Shown here piece after piece: positions 52,771 through 60,186 of a DNA stretch of 64,000 nucleotides. Both the position numbers and the translations under genes were made by a program. How positions within the stretch are numbered: the first letter of the stretch is position 1; every line of letters starts with the position of its first letter. Below the pieces are notes generated by a model that did no database searches, was not told the DNA's origin, and worked only from the letters and a program-made list of their open reading frames with translations. This DNA comes from Pontibacter akesuensis (lineage in GTDB: Bacteria > Bacteroidota > Bacteroidia > Cytophagales > Hymenobacteraceae): NCBI RefSeq assembly GCF_001611675.1, contig NZ_CP014766.1, positions 3,224,001 through 3,288,000 of the forward strand. Reading direction: 5' to 3'.

Positions 52771-53032
52771 TCCCCCTACCCCCTTCAAAGGGGGACTTGG
52801 CATAAGTTGCATAGCATAAGTTGTGGCTAGTTGAACTGATTCCAGTCCTTGGGTGGGGGTAGGGGCCCTCGAAAAAGAGCGCCTTTGGAGTTTTTCGGTC
52901 CCGCGGGAGCGGGATTGCGATGCGCGAGCGAGCAAAGAAAAGGTCCCGGCGCGAAATCCGAGGACGGGGCCTCGCGGCCGTGAGCGCACCAAAGCAGGAA
53001 GTGGAACAGTAGGTGTTTGGGAACTGGAGGAT
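52771..53032 (-). repeat. 260-bp dispersed element, copy B (inverted)
   Basis: Minus-strand reading matches copy A (34595-34854) over nearly its full length, with the shared blocks GCTCACGGCCGCGAGGCCCC, GGGACCTTTTCTTTGCTCGC and GGGACCGAAAAACTCCAAAG. The internal GGGGGTAGGGGCCCTCGA segment is in the other position and orientation. Confidence 0.85.
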
Positions 53033-53140
53033 CAGCAGTAGCTAGGAAGGATAACTTGGTTGAGGTTGTGGTAAGTGGAGGCTATGCAAGTATGGCTAGA
53101 ACAATTATAGCTAGAACAACTATAGCAGCGGCTATTCATG

Positions 53141-53221
53141 CCCCCTAGCTCTCTGCCCAAGGGGCGAGGGAATCCAAATCATGCTTAAAATGCCCCTCCT
53201 CGGAGGGGCAGGGGTGGGTTA
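53141..53221. repeat. C/G-rich palindromic repeats
   Basis: CCCCCTAGCTCTCTGCCCAA with GGGGCGAGGG, then CCCCTCCTCGGAGGGGCAGG with GGTGGG. Confidence 0.75.
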
Positions 53222-53278
53222 ACCAATTGTGAATAGCAGCTTCATCCCCACCACCCCACCATCATCTTACGAAATTCG

Positions 53279-53286
53279 TATCTTTG
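53279..53286 (+). promoter_or_regulatory. -7 box of thiL
   Basis: TATCTTTG matches TAnnTTTG exactly and lies 22 bases before the start codon. No TTTG is found 19 bases upstream. Confidence 0.45.
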
Positions 53287-53308
53287 CACATCCAAAAGAG
53301 AAACAGAC

Positions 53309-54334
53309 ATGAGTGACTATACCCCATTGAACAAAGTAGGAGAGTTCGGGCTGATCCGGATGATCAAGGAGAAAATTGAATTGCGCCACGGTTCCACCAT
53401 CAAAGGCATTGGCGACGATGCAGCTGTGCTGGAGCCGAAGCAAAAGCAGTTGGTCGTGTCATCGGACATGCTGCTGGAGGGCGTGCATTTCGACCTGACC
53501 TTCTGTCCACTGAAGCACCTGGGCTACAAAGCCGTGGCCGTGAATGTTTCTGATATTGCGGCCATGAACGCTACCCCGACACAAATCACAGTGAACATTG
53601 CTGTTGGTGCGCGCTTTACGGTGGAGGCCGTGGAAGAGCTTTATGAAGGTATCCGGCTGGCCTGCGAAAGCTACAAAGTGGACCTGGTGGGCGGCGATAC
53701 TACGTCTTCTAACTCGGGCTTGATCATCAGCATTACCGCCATCGGCGAAACCACCGCAGACCAGGTCGTGTATCGCAGCGGCGCTAAGTTAAACGATCTG
53801 ATCTGCGTGACCGGTGACTTGGGAGCAGCTTACATGGGCCTGCAAATTCTGGAGCGCGAGAAGCAGGCCTTCATCGCGAACCCGGACATGCAGCCCGAAC
53901 TGGACGACAAGCAATACATCGTGGGACGTCAGCTGCGCCCGGAGGCGCGGATGGACGTGATTTATGATCTGCGCGAGCGCGGCATTAAGCCAACCGCCAT
54001 GATCGATATTTCAGACGGACTGGCTTCAGAGCTATTCCATATCTGCAGCCAATCAAAAGTAGGAGCCGTAGTGTATAAAGACAACCTCCCCGCTGACAGC
54101 CAGATGCTCGAAACAGCAGTGGAGTTTAACATGGACCCGCTCACCTGCATTATGAACGGTGGCGAAGACTACGAGCTGCTCTTCACCGTGCCACTCGCAG
54201 CTTACGAGGAGCTGAAGAACCACCCCGACATCACCATCATCGGCAGCATCACCGACGAAAGCGACGGTGTGAACCTCGCTACCAAATCAGGCCAGGTATT
54301 CCCGCTGAAAGCTCAGGGCTGGAGCCACTTTTAA
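53309..54334 (+). CDS. thiL: Thiamine-monophosphate kinase
   Basis: 341 residues. GEFGLIRMIKEKIELRH, the Mg-ATP motif KGIGDDAAVLEPK, SSDMLLEGVHFDLTFCPLKH, VDLVGGDTTSS, AMIDISDGLASELFHI and MNGGEDYELLFTVP cover the full ThiL family. It phosphorylates thiamine monophosphate to the active cofactor thiamine pyrophosphate. No other thi genes are nearby and no THI-box is seen upstream. The stop codon is embedded in a hairpin. Confidence 0.96.
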   Translation: MSDYTPLNKVGEFGLIRMIKEKIELRHGSTIKGIGDDAAVLEPKQKQLVVSSDMLLEGVHFDLTFCPLKHLGYKAVAVNVSDIAAMNATPTQITVNIAVGARFTVEAVEELYEGIRLACESYKVDLVGGDTTSSNSGLIISITAIGETTADQVVYRSGAKLNDLICVTGDLGAAYMGLQILEREKQAFIANPDMQPELDDKQYIVGRQLRPEARMDVIYDLRERGIKPTAMIDISDGLASELFHICSQSKVGAVVYKDNLPADSQMLETAVEFNMDPLTCIMNGGEDYELLFTVPLAAYEELKNHPDITIIGSITDESDGVNLATKSGQVFPLKAQGWSHF

Positions 54335-54350
54335 GACGCAGAGCGTCTTA
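54332..54350 (+). terminator. Hairpin overlapping the thiL stop codon
   Basis: TAAGACGC-AGA-GCGTCTTA is a perfect 8-bp stem with a three-base loop. Its first three bases are the thiL stop. No T tract follows; the real terminator is probably the one at 54401. Confidence 0.5.
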
Positions 54351-54389
54351 GACACAAGTATCAGGACACAAGACACAAGACTTTTCTTT
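54350..54389 (+). repeat. GACACAAG-family dispersed repeat, copy 3
   Basis: AGACACAAGTATCAGGACAC, then AAGACACAAGACTTTTCTTT. The most complete copy, together with the one at 54854. It faces the copy at 54445 across a terminator. Confidence 0.85.
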
Positions 54390-54400
54390 AGATAGTATGT

Positions 54401-54437
54401 AAAACAAAAGGGAGGCCTTAAGCCTCCCTTTTGTTTT
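54401..54437. terminator. Bidirectional terminator, perfect 16-bp stem
   Basis: AAAACAAAAGGGAGGC (54401-54416) pairs exactly with GCCTCCCTTTTGTTTT (54422-54437) around five bases. Serves thiL and the convergent small gene. Confidence 0.9.
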
Positions 54438-54444
54438 AGTCTAA

Positions 54445-54470
54445 AATCTTGTGTCTTACGTCTTGTGTCC
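54445..54470 (-). repeat. GACACAAG-family dispersed repeat, copy 4
   Basis: Plus strand AATCTTGTGTCTTACGTCTT then GTGTCC, a shortened inverted copy without the AAGTATCA unit. Confidence 0.7.
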
Positions 54471-54476
54471 CAAAAA

Positions 54477-54845
54477 TCAATCTTCCGGAAACGGAATGAA
54501 CACGAAGTTCTGGAAATTGCCGTCTACCACGAAGAGGCAGCAGAACTCGTCCGGGTCTTTGTAAGCGGCTTTGAACTCTTCCTCCTTCTCCTCCACAATA
54601 AGATTTCGGCTCATGAAATCCTCGAGGTACGAGGCGTTGATGTGCCACTCCAGCGCTGCCTCCTCTTTGGCCAGGAACACGGAGCCAACGGGCAACTGTG
54701 TGCGGCTGAACACGAAAATCGGGTAATCAGATATCTTACGCTTGCGCACCTGGTACGATGCCTCTTTCAGCGTTTCGGCCACCACCACAAAGTCCTTTGA
54801 GATCGTGCCGAGGTATTTGCCATTCAGTTCCGGATCGTTTTCCAT
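54477..54845 (-). CDS. Conserved hypothetical protein, 122 residues
   Basis: Begins MENDPELNGKYLGTISKDFV; a longer frame to 54875 is made of the dispersed repeat and is rejected. Mixed alpha/beta, no signal, ends DGNFQNFVFIPFPED. The regular codon use and folded character suggest a real gene. No family is named with confidence. It is framed on both sides by inverted GACACAAG repeats. Confidence 0.75.
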   Translation of the reverse strand: MENDPELNGKYLGTISKDFVVVAETLKEASYQVRKRKISDYPIFVFSRTQLPVGSVFLAKEEAALEWHINASYLEDFMSRNLIVEEKEEEFKAAYKDPDEFCCLFVVDGNFQNFVFIPFPED

Positions 54846-54853
54846 ATTTTTTT

Positions 54854-54894
54854 GGACACAAGTATCACGACACAAGACACAAGACTTTTTCTTT
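54854..54894 (+). repeat. GACACAAG-family dispersed repeat, copy 5
   Basis: GGACACAAGTATCACGACAC, then AAGACACAAGACTTTTTCTTT. It sits in the upstream region of the 122-residue gene, nine bases from its start codon. Confidence 0.85.
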
Positions 54895-54970
54895 CTGTGT
54901 AATTAGTTTGACTTTATTAGCTTCATGAAAGCCTTATCAAAAGTCAACTTTAAACTACTACATGTGGATA

Positions 54971-55003
54971 GTCCTGTGTCTTGCGTCTTGATACTTGCGT
55001 CTT
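54971..55003 (-). repeat. GACACAAG-family dispersed repeat, copy 6
   Basis: Plus strand GTCCTGTGTCTTGCGTCTTG then ATACTTGCGTCTT. Inverted relative to copy 5, 77 bases apart, just past the rlmD stop. Confidence 0.8.
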
Positions 55004-56416
55004 TTATCTAGCTGTTAACAATATAATATTTTCTACATGGTGCGTCTGCGGGAACATGTCCACGGGCTGCACACGGCTTACGTCATACTTGGCGGATAGC
55101 CACTCCACGTCGCGGGCCTGAGTGGCCGGGTTACAGCTTACGTACACAATGCGGTTCGGGTGCACCTGCAGCAGTTTCTGCACCACATCCTCATGCATGC
55201 CAGCGCGTGGCGGGTCGGTAATCACTACATCCGGCCGTCCGTGGCGCGCAATCAGCTCATCAGAAAGTATATCCTTCATATCACCGGCGTAAAAGGTGGT
55301 GTTGGTGATATTGTTGATCTGGGAGTTAATCTTAGCATCCTCGATGGCGCTTGGCACATACTCAATTCCGATCACTTCGCGGCACTGGTGCGCCACAAAG
55401 TTGGCGATGGTGCCGGCACCGGTATAAAGGTCGTACACCAGTTCGTTTCCTGTTAGGTTGGCCAGTTCGCGTGTCTTTTTGTAGAGCTCGTACGCCTGGT
55501 CGGCATTGGTCTGGTAAAACGACTTTGGCCCCACGCGGAACTTGATGCCTTCCATGTCTTCGTGAATGTAGGGCAGCCCCTTGTAGCACACCACCTCGAG
55601 GTCATGGAACGTCTCGTTGCCTTTGGAGTTGACCACATACTGTAGCGAAGTGATTTCCGGAAAAGTGGTAGCCAGGTGCTGCATCAGCGCCTCCATCTCT
55701 TCCGGCTTGTCCTCAAACACCTGCACGATCACCATTACTTCGCCTGTGTTGGCAGTGCGTATGATCAGGTTGCGCATGTAGCCCACGTGCTTCACAAGAT
55801 CAATGAAAGGCAGGCTATGTTCACGGGCGTAGCGCTTTACCTCCAGGCGGATGGCATTGGATGGATCTGGCTGCAGGTAACAATGCTTGATGTCGAGAAT
55901 TTTGTCAAAGCGGCCGGGGATGTGAAAGCCCAGCGCATTGCGGTCAAACTCCTCGCTAGAGTTAATCTGCTCTTTGGTCAGCCAGCCGTTGTTAGAGAAA
56001 GTATACTCCAACTTGTTGCGGTAGTAGCGGGTCTTGGCTGATCCAAGAATAGGGTCGAACTCGGGGAGTGGCACCTTACCGATGCGCTCCAGGTTGTCCT
56101 TCACCTGCTTCTGCTTGTAGTATAGCTGGGTATCGTAACCGATGTGCTGCCATTTGCAGCCGCCACAGGTGCCAAAGTGCTCGCAGAAAGGCTGCACACG
56201 CAACTCCGACAGCTCGTGGAACGCCACGGCCTCTGCCTCTAAAAACGTTTTCTTCTTGCGGGTGATGCGCAGGTCTACCACGTCGCCGGGTGCTACCCCG
56301 GCAACAAAGATCACCATGTTATTGTGGCGCGCCAGGCATTTGCCCTCGGCCACCATTTCCTCGATTCTGATGTTTTCGAGTATTTCGAATTTCGGCTTCT
56401 TGCTCTTATTTCTCAC
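55004..56416 (-). CDS. rlmD: 23S rRNA (uracil-5-)-methyltransferase RlmD/RumA type
   Basis: 470 residues. An N-terminal TRAM RNA-binding domain (residues about 10-70) is followed by an iron-sulphur cluster motif with C78, C84 and C87 in CEHFGTCGGCKWQH and a fourth Cys in ILDIKHCYL. The SAM-dependent methyltransferase core has LVYDLYTGAGTIANFVA and the catalytic nucleophile Cys in RIVYVSCNPATQARD after VITDPPRAGMH. It methylates uracil in 23S rRNA. Starts at GTG (RNKSKKPKF); no ATG is available at the family position. Confidence 0.94.
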   Translation of the reverse strand: MRNKSKKPKFEILENIRIEEMVAEGKCLARHNNMVIFVAGVAPGDVVDLRITRKKKTFLEAEAVAFHELSELRVQPFCEHFGTCGGCKWQHIGYDTQLYYKQKQVKDNLERIGKVPLPEFDPILGSAKTRYYRNKLEYTFSNNGWLTKEQINSSEEFDRNALGFHIPGRFDKILDIKHCYLQPDPSNAIRLEVKRYAREHSLPFIDLVKHVGYMRNLIIRTANTGEVMVIVQVFEDKPEEMEALMQHLATTFPEITSLQYVVNSKGNETFHDLEVVCYKGLPYIHEDMEGIKFRVGPKSFYQTNADQAYELYKKTRELANLTGNELVYDLYTGAGTIANFVAHQCREVIGIEYVPSAIEDAKINSQINNITNTTFYAGDMKDILSDELIARHGRPDVVITDPPRAGMHEDVVQKLLQVHPNRIVYVSCNPATQARDVEWLSAKYDVSRVQPVDMFPQTHHVENIILLTAR

Positions 56417-56490
56417 AGTGGGGCAAAATTACGAAAATTTTACGCAAATAGCCGCTCCAACACCGGGTGCGGGTAATCCGCCATAAAACT

Positions 56491-56498
56491 TATCTTTG
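56491..56498 (+). promoter_or_regulatory. -7 box of the SDR gene
   Basis: TATCTTTG matches TAnnTTTG and lies 30 bases before the chosen start codon. The upstream box is not conserved. Confidence 0.4.
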
Positions 56499-56528
56499 CA
56501 GGTAATTTGAGGATTGAAAACAGAATAC

Positions 56529-57341
56529 ATGAAAAATAAAGTAGTGCTCATCACAGGCGGTACATCCGGCATCGGCAAAGCCCTGGCTTTTTCGTTTGGC
56601 AGGGCAGGGGCAAAGGTGGCTTTTTCGGGCCGCAACCCGCAGGGGCTGGAGCAAACGGCTGCCGAACTGCAGGCTGCAGGTATCGACAACCTGCCCATTC
56701 AGGCCGATGTAAGTATAGCCGCGCAATGCGAGCAGATGGTCGCGCAGACTGTAGCCAAGTATGGCAAGCTGGATGTGCTCATCAACAATGCCGGGATCTC
56801 GATGCGGGCCCTTTTTGAGGACCTGGACCTGGAAGTGCTGCACAAACTGATGGACACCAACTTCTGGGGAACGGTGTATACCACCAAGTTTGCTTTACCT
56901 TACATCAAAGCAGCAAAGGGCTCTGTGGTAGGCGTTTCCTCCATAGCCGGCTACCGGGGCTTGCCGGCCCGCACGGGGTACTCGGCCTCAAAGTTTGCCA
57001 TGCACGGTTTCCTGGAGACGCTGCGAACAGAACTGTTGCATTCAGGGGTGCATGTGCTGTTGGCCTGCCCTGGCTTTACGGCGTCCAACATTCGCAACAC
57101 CGCGCTGGCAGCCGACGGACAGCAGCAAGGGGAGACACCACGCGCAGAAGAGAAGATGATGAGCGCAGAAGAGGTAGCGGACCGTATTCTGCAGGCCACT
57201 ATCAAACGCAAACGCGACCTGGTGATGACCACACAGGGCAAGCTGGCGGTTTGGGTAAACAAACTCTTTCCGAGCCTGGCCGATAAATTGGTGTACAATG
57301 TGATGGCGAAGGAGAAAGACTCGCCGCTGCAAAAGCGTTAA
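56529..57341 (+). CDS. Short-chain dehydrogenase/reductase
   Basis: 270 residues from the ATG at 56529. The Rossmann motif is LITGGTSGIGKALA, NNAG is in VLINNAGISMRAL, and the catalytic Ser, Tyr and Lys are in VSSIAGYRGLPARTGYSASKF. ACPGFTASNIRN is the variable substrate region. The extended C-terminus (LAVWVNKLFPSLADKLVYNVMA) suggests membrane association, as in DHRS7-like reductases. Substrate unknown. The upstream alternative at 56514 adds only MKTEY. Confidence 0.93.
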   Translation: MKNKVVLITGGTSGIGKALAFSFGRAGAKVAFSGRNPQGLEQTAAELQAAGIDNLPIQADVSIAAQCEQMVAQTVAKYGKLDVLINNAGISMRALFEDLDLEVLHKLMDTNFWGTVYTTKFALPYIKAAKGSVVGVSSIAGYRGLPARTGYSASKFAMHGFLETLRTELLHSGVHVLLACPGFTASNIRNTALAADGQQQGETPRAEEKMMSAEEVADRILQATIKRKRDLVMTTQGKLAVWVNKLFPSLADKLVYNVMAKEKDSPLQKR

Positions 57342-57555
57342 TCGTTTTTCGTTGCTCGTTGTTCGCAGGGGGGATTTTTTTTACCTTGTGAAGATCATCA
57401 TAGAGGCTGGTGGCGAAGGCATTAAGACGCGCAAACAAGCTCCTTACCAGATGACAAAATGTGGATGAGGCTTGGGGAAAAGAGGGCAATGCGTTTCTGA
57501 AATGCTGTTTCGCTACATCCCGCGATCAACGAAAAACAATCAACGGACAACGAAC

Positions 57556-58293
57556 CTATGGTAGCTCCAGCAGATTGCTTTTGCGGATATAGGCTGTCTC
57601 GCCTTTCCATTTTATCTCGTACCAGATGTCCTGCTCCCCGGTTATGGGCACTTTATGGCCCTGCGTGGCCGTGGCAAGCCAGTTGGAGCCGGCAGAGGGT
57701 GCCGACATGACAGCCACATGGTCGTTCCGGATAATGCCTGCCTCACCCAGGCTCAGGAAGTTGACGTAGTAGAGTATAAACAGCAGGTAAAGCGCAAACC
57801 CAATTTTCAGGTTTCGGTCAAACCGACGGCCCCTGCGCCACAGTACAACCAGCGTGGTTGCAGTTACTACCGCTACGAGCAGCATCAGCTCCAGCAGGCG
57901 CATGTAGTGCTTGCTGAACTGTGTTTTGAAGAACTGCAGGTCGCTGTACTCATAGCCCTGCAGGCGGTGCACCTGGGCCAGTTCCTCCATCTTTTTGAGC
58001 GTGGAGCGGCTGGGTTCTTTGGTGTAGAACAGGTGCAGGTAGTACATAGCACCCGTATAATCGCGCAGCCCCTCTTTGGTGTAAGCCATCTTCAGGAGCA
58101 TCTGCGGAGAGTAATGCTGCTCTTCCTCGAGTATTTGCTCGTATAGCACAAAAGCGTTGGAGTACTGCTGCGCCAGAAACAGGGAATCGGCTTTAGCCAG
58201 TGTTAAATTATTTGCTTGAGCAGTAGCTTGTTCCGCTGAAAGTGCCAAAAAAATAACCAGAATGGCTGATATTTTGGATAAGATGTTTTGCAT
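57556..58293 (-). CDS. TPR plus SH3-like membrane protein, BatE-like architecture
   Basis: 245 residues. Signal peptide (MQNILSKISAILVIFLALSA), then tetratricopeptide-like helices (residues about 30-130). Two membrane helices follow (LLELMLLVAVVTATTLVVLW; IGFALYLLFILYYVNFLSL), and a C-terminal bacterial SH3-like domain ends it (MSAPSAGSNWLATATQGHKV ... WYEIKWKGETAYIRKSNL). The same order is seen in BatE of Bacteroidota aerotolerance operons, but no batA-D genes are here, so the name is only structural. The tRNA-Lys promoter overlaps its 5' end on the other strand. Confidence 0.8.
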   Translation of the reverse strand: MQNILSKISAILVIFLALSAEQATAQANNLTLAKADSLFLAQQYSNAFVLYEQILEEEQHYSPQMLLKMAYTKEGLRDYTGAMYYLHLFYTKEPSRSTLKKMEELAQVHRLQGYEYSDLQFFKTQFSKHYMRLLELMLLVAVVTATTLVVLWRRGRRFDRNLKIGFALYLLFILYYVNFLSLGEAGIIRNDHVAVMSAPSAGSNWLATATQGHKVPITGEQDIWYEIKWKGETAYIRKSNLLELP

Positions 58294-58317
58294 TTAAAAA
58301 CTTAGCTGTTAGTTTTG
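58287..58317 (+). promoter_or_regulatory. Promoter of tRNA-Lys copy 1
   Basis: TTTG (58287-58290), exactly 19 bases, then TAGTTTTG (58310-58317): a perfect match to the Bacteroidota consensus TTTG-N19-TAnnTTTG, 45 bases before the tRNA. Confidence 0.75.
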
Positions 58318-58362
58318 CATCGCAATTCAGGGAAACGCTTTGTGATTGCAAGTTAATAAAAA

Positions 58363-58435
58363 GATTCTGTAGCTCAGCTGGTAGAGCAATACACTTTTAA
58401 TGTATGGGTCCTGGGTTCGAATCCCAGCGGGATCA
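58363..58435 (+). tRNA. tRNA-Lys (anticodon TTT), copy 1
   Basis: 73 nt. The acceptor GATTCTG pairs with CGGGATC (two G-T pairs), D arm GCTCAGCTGGTAGAGC, anticodon arm ATACA-CTTTTAA-TGTAT, T arm CTGGG-TTCGAAT-CCCAG. CCA follows in the genome at 58436-58438. Identical to copy 2. Confidence 0.98.
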
Positions 58436-58448
58436 CCAAAGAAAGCCG

Positions 58449-58476
58449 AAGCCTTTCCTAATCGAAAGGCTTTTTC
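58449..58476 (+). terminator. Terminator of tRNA-Lys copy 1
   Basis: AAGCCTTTC pairs with GAAAGGCTT, followed by TTTCTTTCC. Confidence 0.85.
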
Positions 58477-58512
58477 TTTCCGCCTCCTAAACGGGTGAGG
58501 CTGAAAAATAAA

Positions 58513-58543
58513 TTTGAAAGTTAAACTTAAAGTTTTATCTTTG
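58513..58543 (+). promoter_or_regulatory. Promoter of tRNA-Lys copy 2
   Basis: TTTG (58513-58516), exactly 19 bases, then TATCTTTG (58536-58543). Perfect match to the Bacteroidota consensus, 28 bases before the tRNA. Confidence 0.8.
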
Positions 58544-58571
58544 CACTCCCAATCGGGAAACAACGCGTACT

Positions 58572-58644
58572 GATTCTGTAGCTCAGCTGGTAGAGCAATA
58601 CACTTTTAATGTATGGGTCCTGGGTTCGAATCCCAGCGGGATCA
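58572..58644 (+). tRNA. tRNA-Lys (anticodon TTT), copy 2
   Basis: Base-for-base identical to copy 1 over 73 nt. No CCA is encoded (CTA follows). It has its own promoter and terminator, so the two copies are separate transcription units rather than one tandem transcript. Confidence 0.98.
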
Positions 58645-58646
58645 CT

Positions 58647-58680
58647 AAAAAGGCCACTCCTAAACGAGTGGCCTTTTTTT
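58647..58680 (+). terminator. Terminator of tRNA-Lys copy 2
   Basis: AAAAAGGCCACTC pairs exactly with GAGTGGCCTTTTT (13 bp), followed by further T. Confidence 0.9.
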
Positions 58681-58749
58681 ATTTACATCCAGGTACTTTT
58701 CTGTATCCTCTCTTTTCAACAAGGCAATCATTCTTTGCGGCCGACGCCC

Positions 58750-60108
58750 CTACGCTGCCTTAAAATGCGTTTCGTGCAGTTTATACTTATACTTGGGGTA
58801 CTCCTTCAGCACGGCCACCATGGCCAGCATGGCGCCTGCAATCAGCACCGGGTACACCAGGTACAGGATAGGGTGCAGGAGCGGCAGAAACAGCATTCCG
58901 AAGAGGCCAATGGAGAGAAAGTTAAAGAGAGTAGAGGTCTTTGAGCTGAAACTGAACAAGCCTCCCTTCACTGTTTTAGGACTCACGATGGAGGCAACAA
59001 TGCTCAGCGGCGTTAACAACAGGATAGCCCCTACATACATCACCACCGCAAAAAGGGCATTTTCGTGGTTGAAAAACGCAATATAGGCAAACGTAACGGC
59101 CGCGTCGAGCAGGAGGGGCAGGCGCAGTAGTTGCAGCGTTACCCGCACCAGGTCTTTTGCCTTGTTGCTGGAGCGCTCGATGGTGAGCCACAGATTCCGG
59201 TAGAAGCCCCATAGGTTGTTAAACACATAGGAGTAGACGATGATGGGGCCGGCAAAGAGCCACAGCGTTGCGATTTCGTCCAGCACATGCTGGCCCTTGC
59301 TGGTATAGGCGAAGGCATCCAGACCCAGTAGAATGACCTTAAAAGCTAACCCGAACAGAAGCATCTGCTTTACCAGTTTGTGGTTCCTGAGCAGGCGCCA
59401 GTTTATACTTCTCCTGGCATCGGTGCTGTGCTCCACTATTTTACGTCGCGGCTCGGCGGCAGCCAGCTCCAGCAGGAAATTTGCGCCCAAAAAGAAGCCA
59501 AGCGCGGCCATGTGCACCACCAGCATCAGCCAATCAGATGTGGCCTTGAACATGGGCATGCGGGCCTGCAGGGCAATGAAGGCGGCAGCCATGACAGCGG
59601 CAGAGTAAAAGTTGGCACTGCGCCAGCGTGTTCTGCGCTCCACCAATACCTGCAGCGAGCGCAGTGTTACATGGGCCGTAAGCAGCACCAGTATACTTTG
59701 CAGCAGGTGGAGCACGGTGTAGTGGGGCGAGGAGAGAAAGAGCAGCACCAGGAAATTAAGCGCCACAAAGTAGAAAGGCGACACTAACTCCACCAGTAAT
59801 TCGGCCCGGAAACGCTGCAGGGCCGACAGTGGATAGATCTGGTTGATCAGGTTGGCCTTGGGCACATATGCCGGGAAAAAACCCTTCAGAATGATAATGG
59901 CCAGCAGGAACAGGTTTGAGTAAGCCAGCACCTCGTCGGTGCCGGAAGCAAATTTATTTTCGTGCGCCAGGTTTAGCAGGTACGTGAACAGCCAACTGTA
60001 TCCACCGGCCGCCAGCACGCCTAAAATCAGGAGCAACACATTCTTCAGGTGCCTCTCCCCAAAAAAACTCCTTATCCGGGCACGCCAGCAGAATACAATC
60101 AGATCCAT
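58750..60108 (-). CDS. Polytopic membrane protein, probable ABC exporter permease
   Basis: 452 residues with about 11-12 hydrophobic helices and a Lys/His-rich C-terminus (YPKYKYKLHETHFKAA). There is no recognisable transporter motif, but the gene lies 78 bases downstream of an ABC ATPase gene on the same strand, and its arrangement fits the fused permeases of ABC-2-type systems. Substrate unknown. The KYKYK end is encoded by two overlapping copies of the AAGTATA word. Confidence 0.7.
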   Translation of the reverse strand: MDLIVFCWRARIRSFFGERHLKNVLLLILGVLAAGGYSWLFTYLLNLAHENKFASGTDEVLAYSNLFLLAIIILKGFFPAYVPKANLINQIYPLSALQRFRAELLVELVSPFYFVALNFLVLLFLSSPHYTVLHLLQSILVLLTAHVTLRSLQVLVERRTRWRSANFYSAAVMAAAFIALQARMPMFKATSDWLMLVVHMAALGFFLGANFLLELAAAEPRRKIVEHSTDARRSINWRLLRNHKLVKQMLLFGLAFKVILLGLDAFAYTSKGQHVLDEIATLWLFAGPIIVYSYVFNNLWGFYRNLWLTIERSSNKAKDLVRVTLQLLRLPLLLDAAVTFAYIAFFNHENALFAVVMYVGAILLLTPLSIVASIVSPKTVKGGLFSFSSKTSTLFNFLSIGLFGMLFLPLLHPILYLVYPVLIAGAMLAMVAVLKEYPKYKYKLHETHFKAA

Positions 60109-60186
60109 TTTATTTAGTTATGTGTTTAGAGTTGAAAGTTGTGAGTTGCCTACTCTGAAGTATAACTCTTCCCCCTCAATGCTTTA

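Larger units (their letters stand above)
52708..53308. other. 600-base repeat region, no gene seen
   Basis: Contains C/G-rich palindromes (52723-52753), copy B of the 260-base element (52771-53032), more C/G-rich repeats (53141-53221) and a -7 box for thiL. An open frame on the minus strand crosses the element but is not convincing. Confidence 0.75.

Noticed and set aside
54846..54875. Longer start for the 122-residue gene (MCRDTCVQKN)
   Set aside because: The extension is translated from the GACACAAG repeat and is Cys-rich; the ATG at 54845 gives a sensible N-terminus.
54350..55003. CRISPR-like array from closely spaced GACACAAG repeats
   Set aside because: Copies alternate in orientation, spacers are of unequal length and contain a gene and a terminator, and no cas genes are present.
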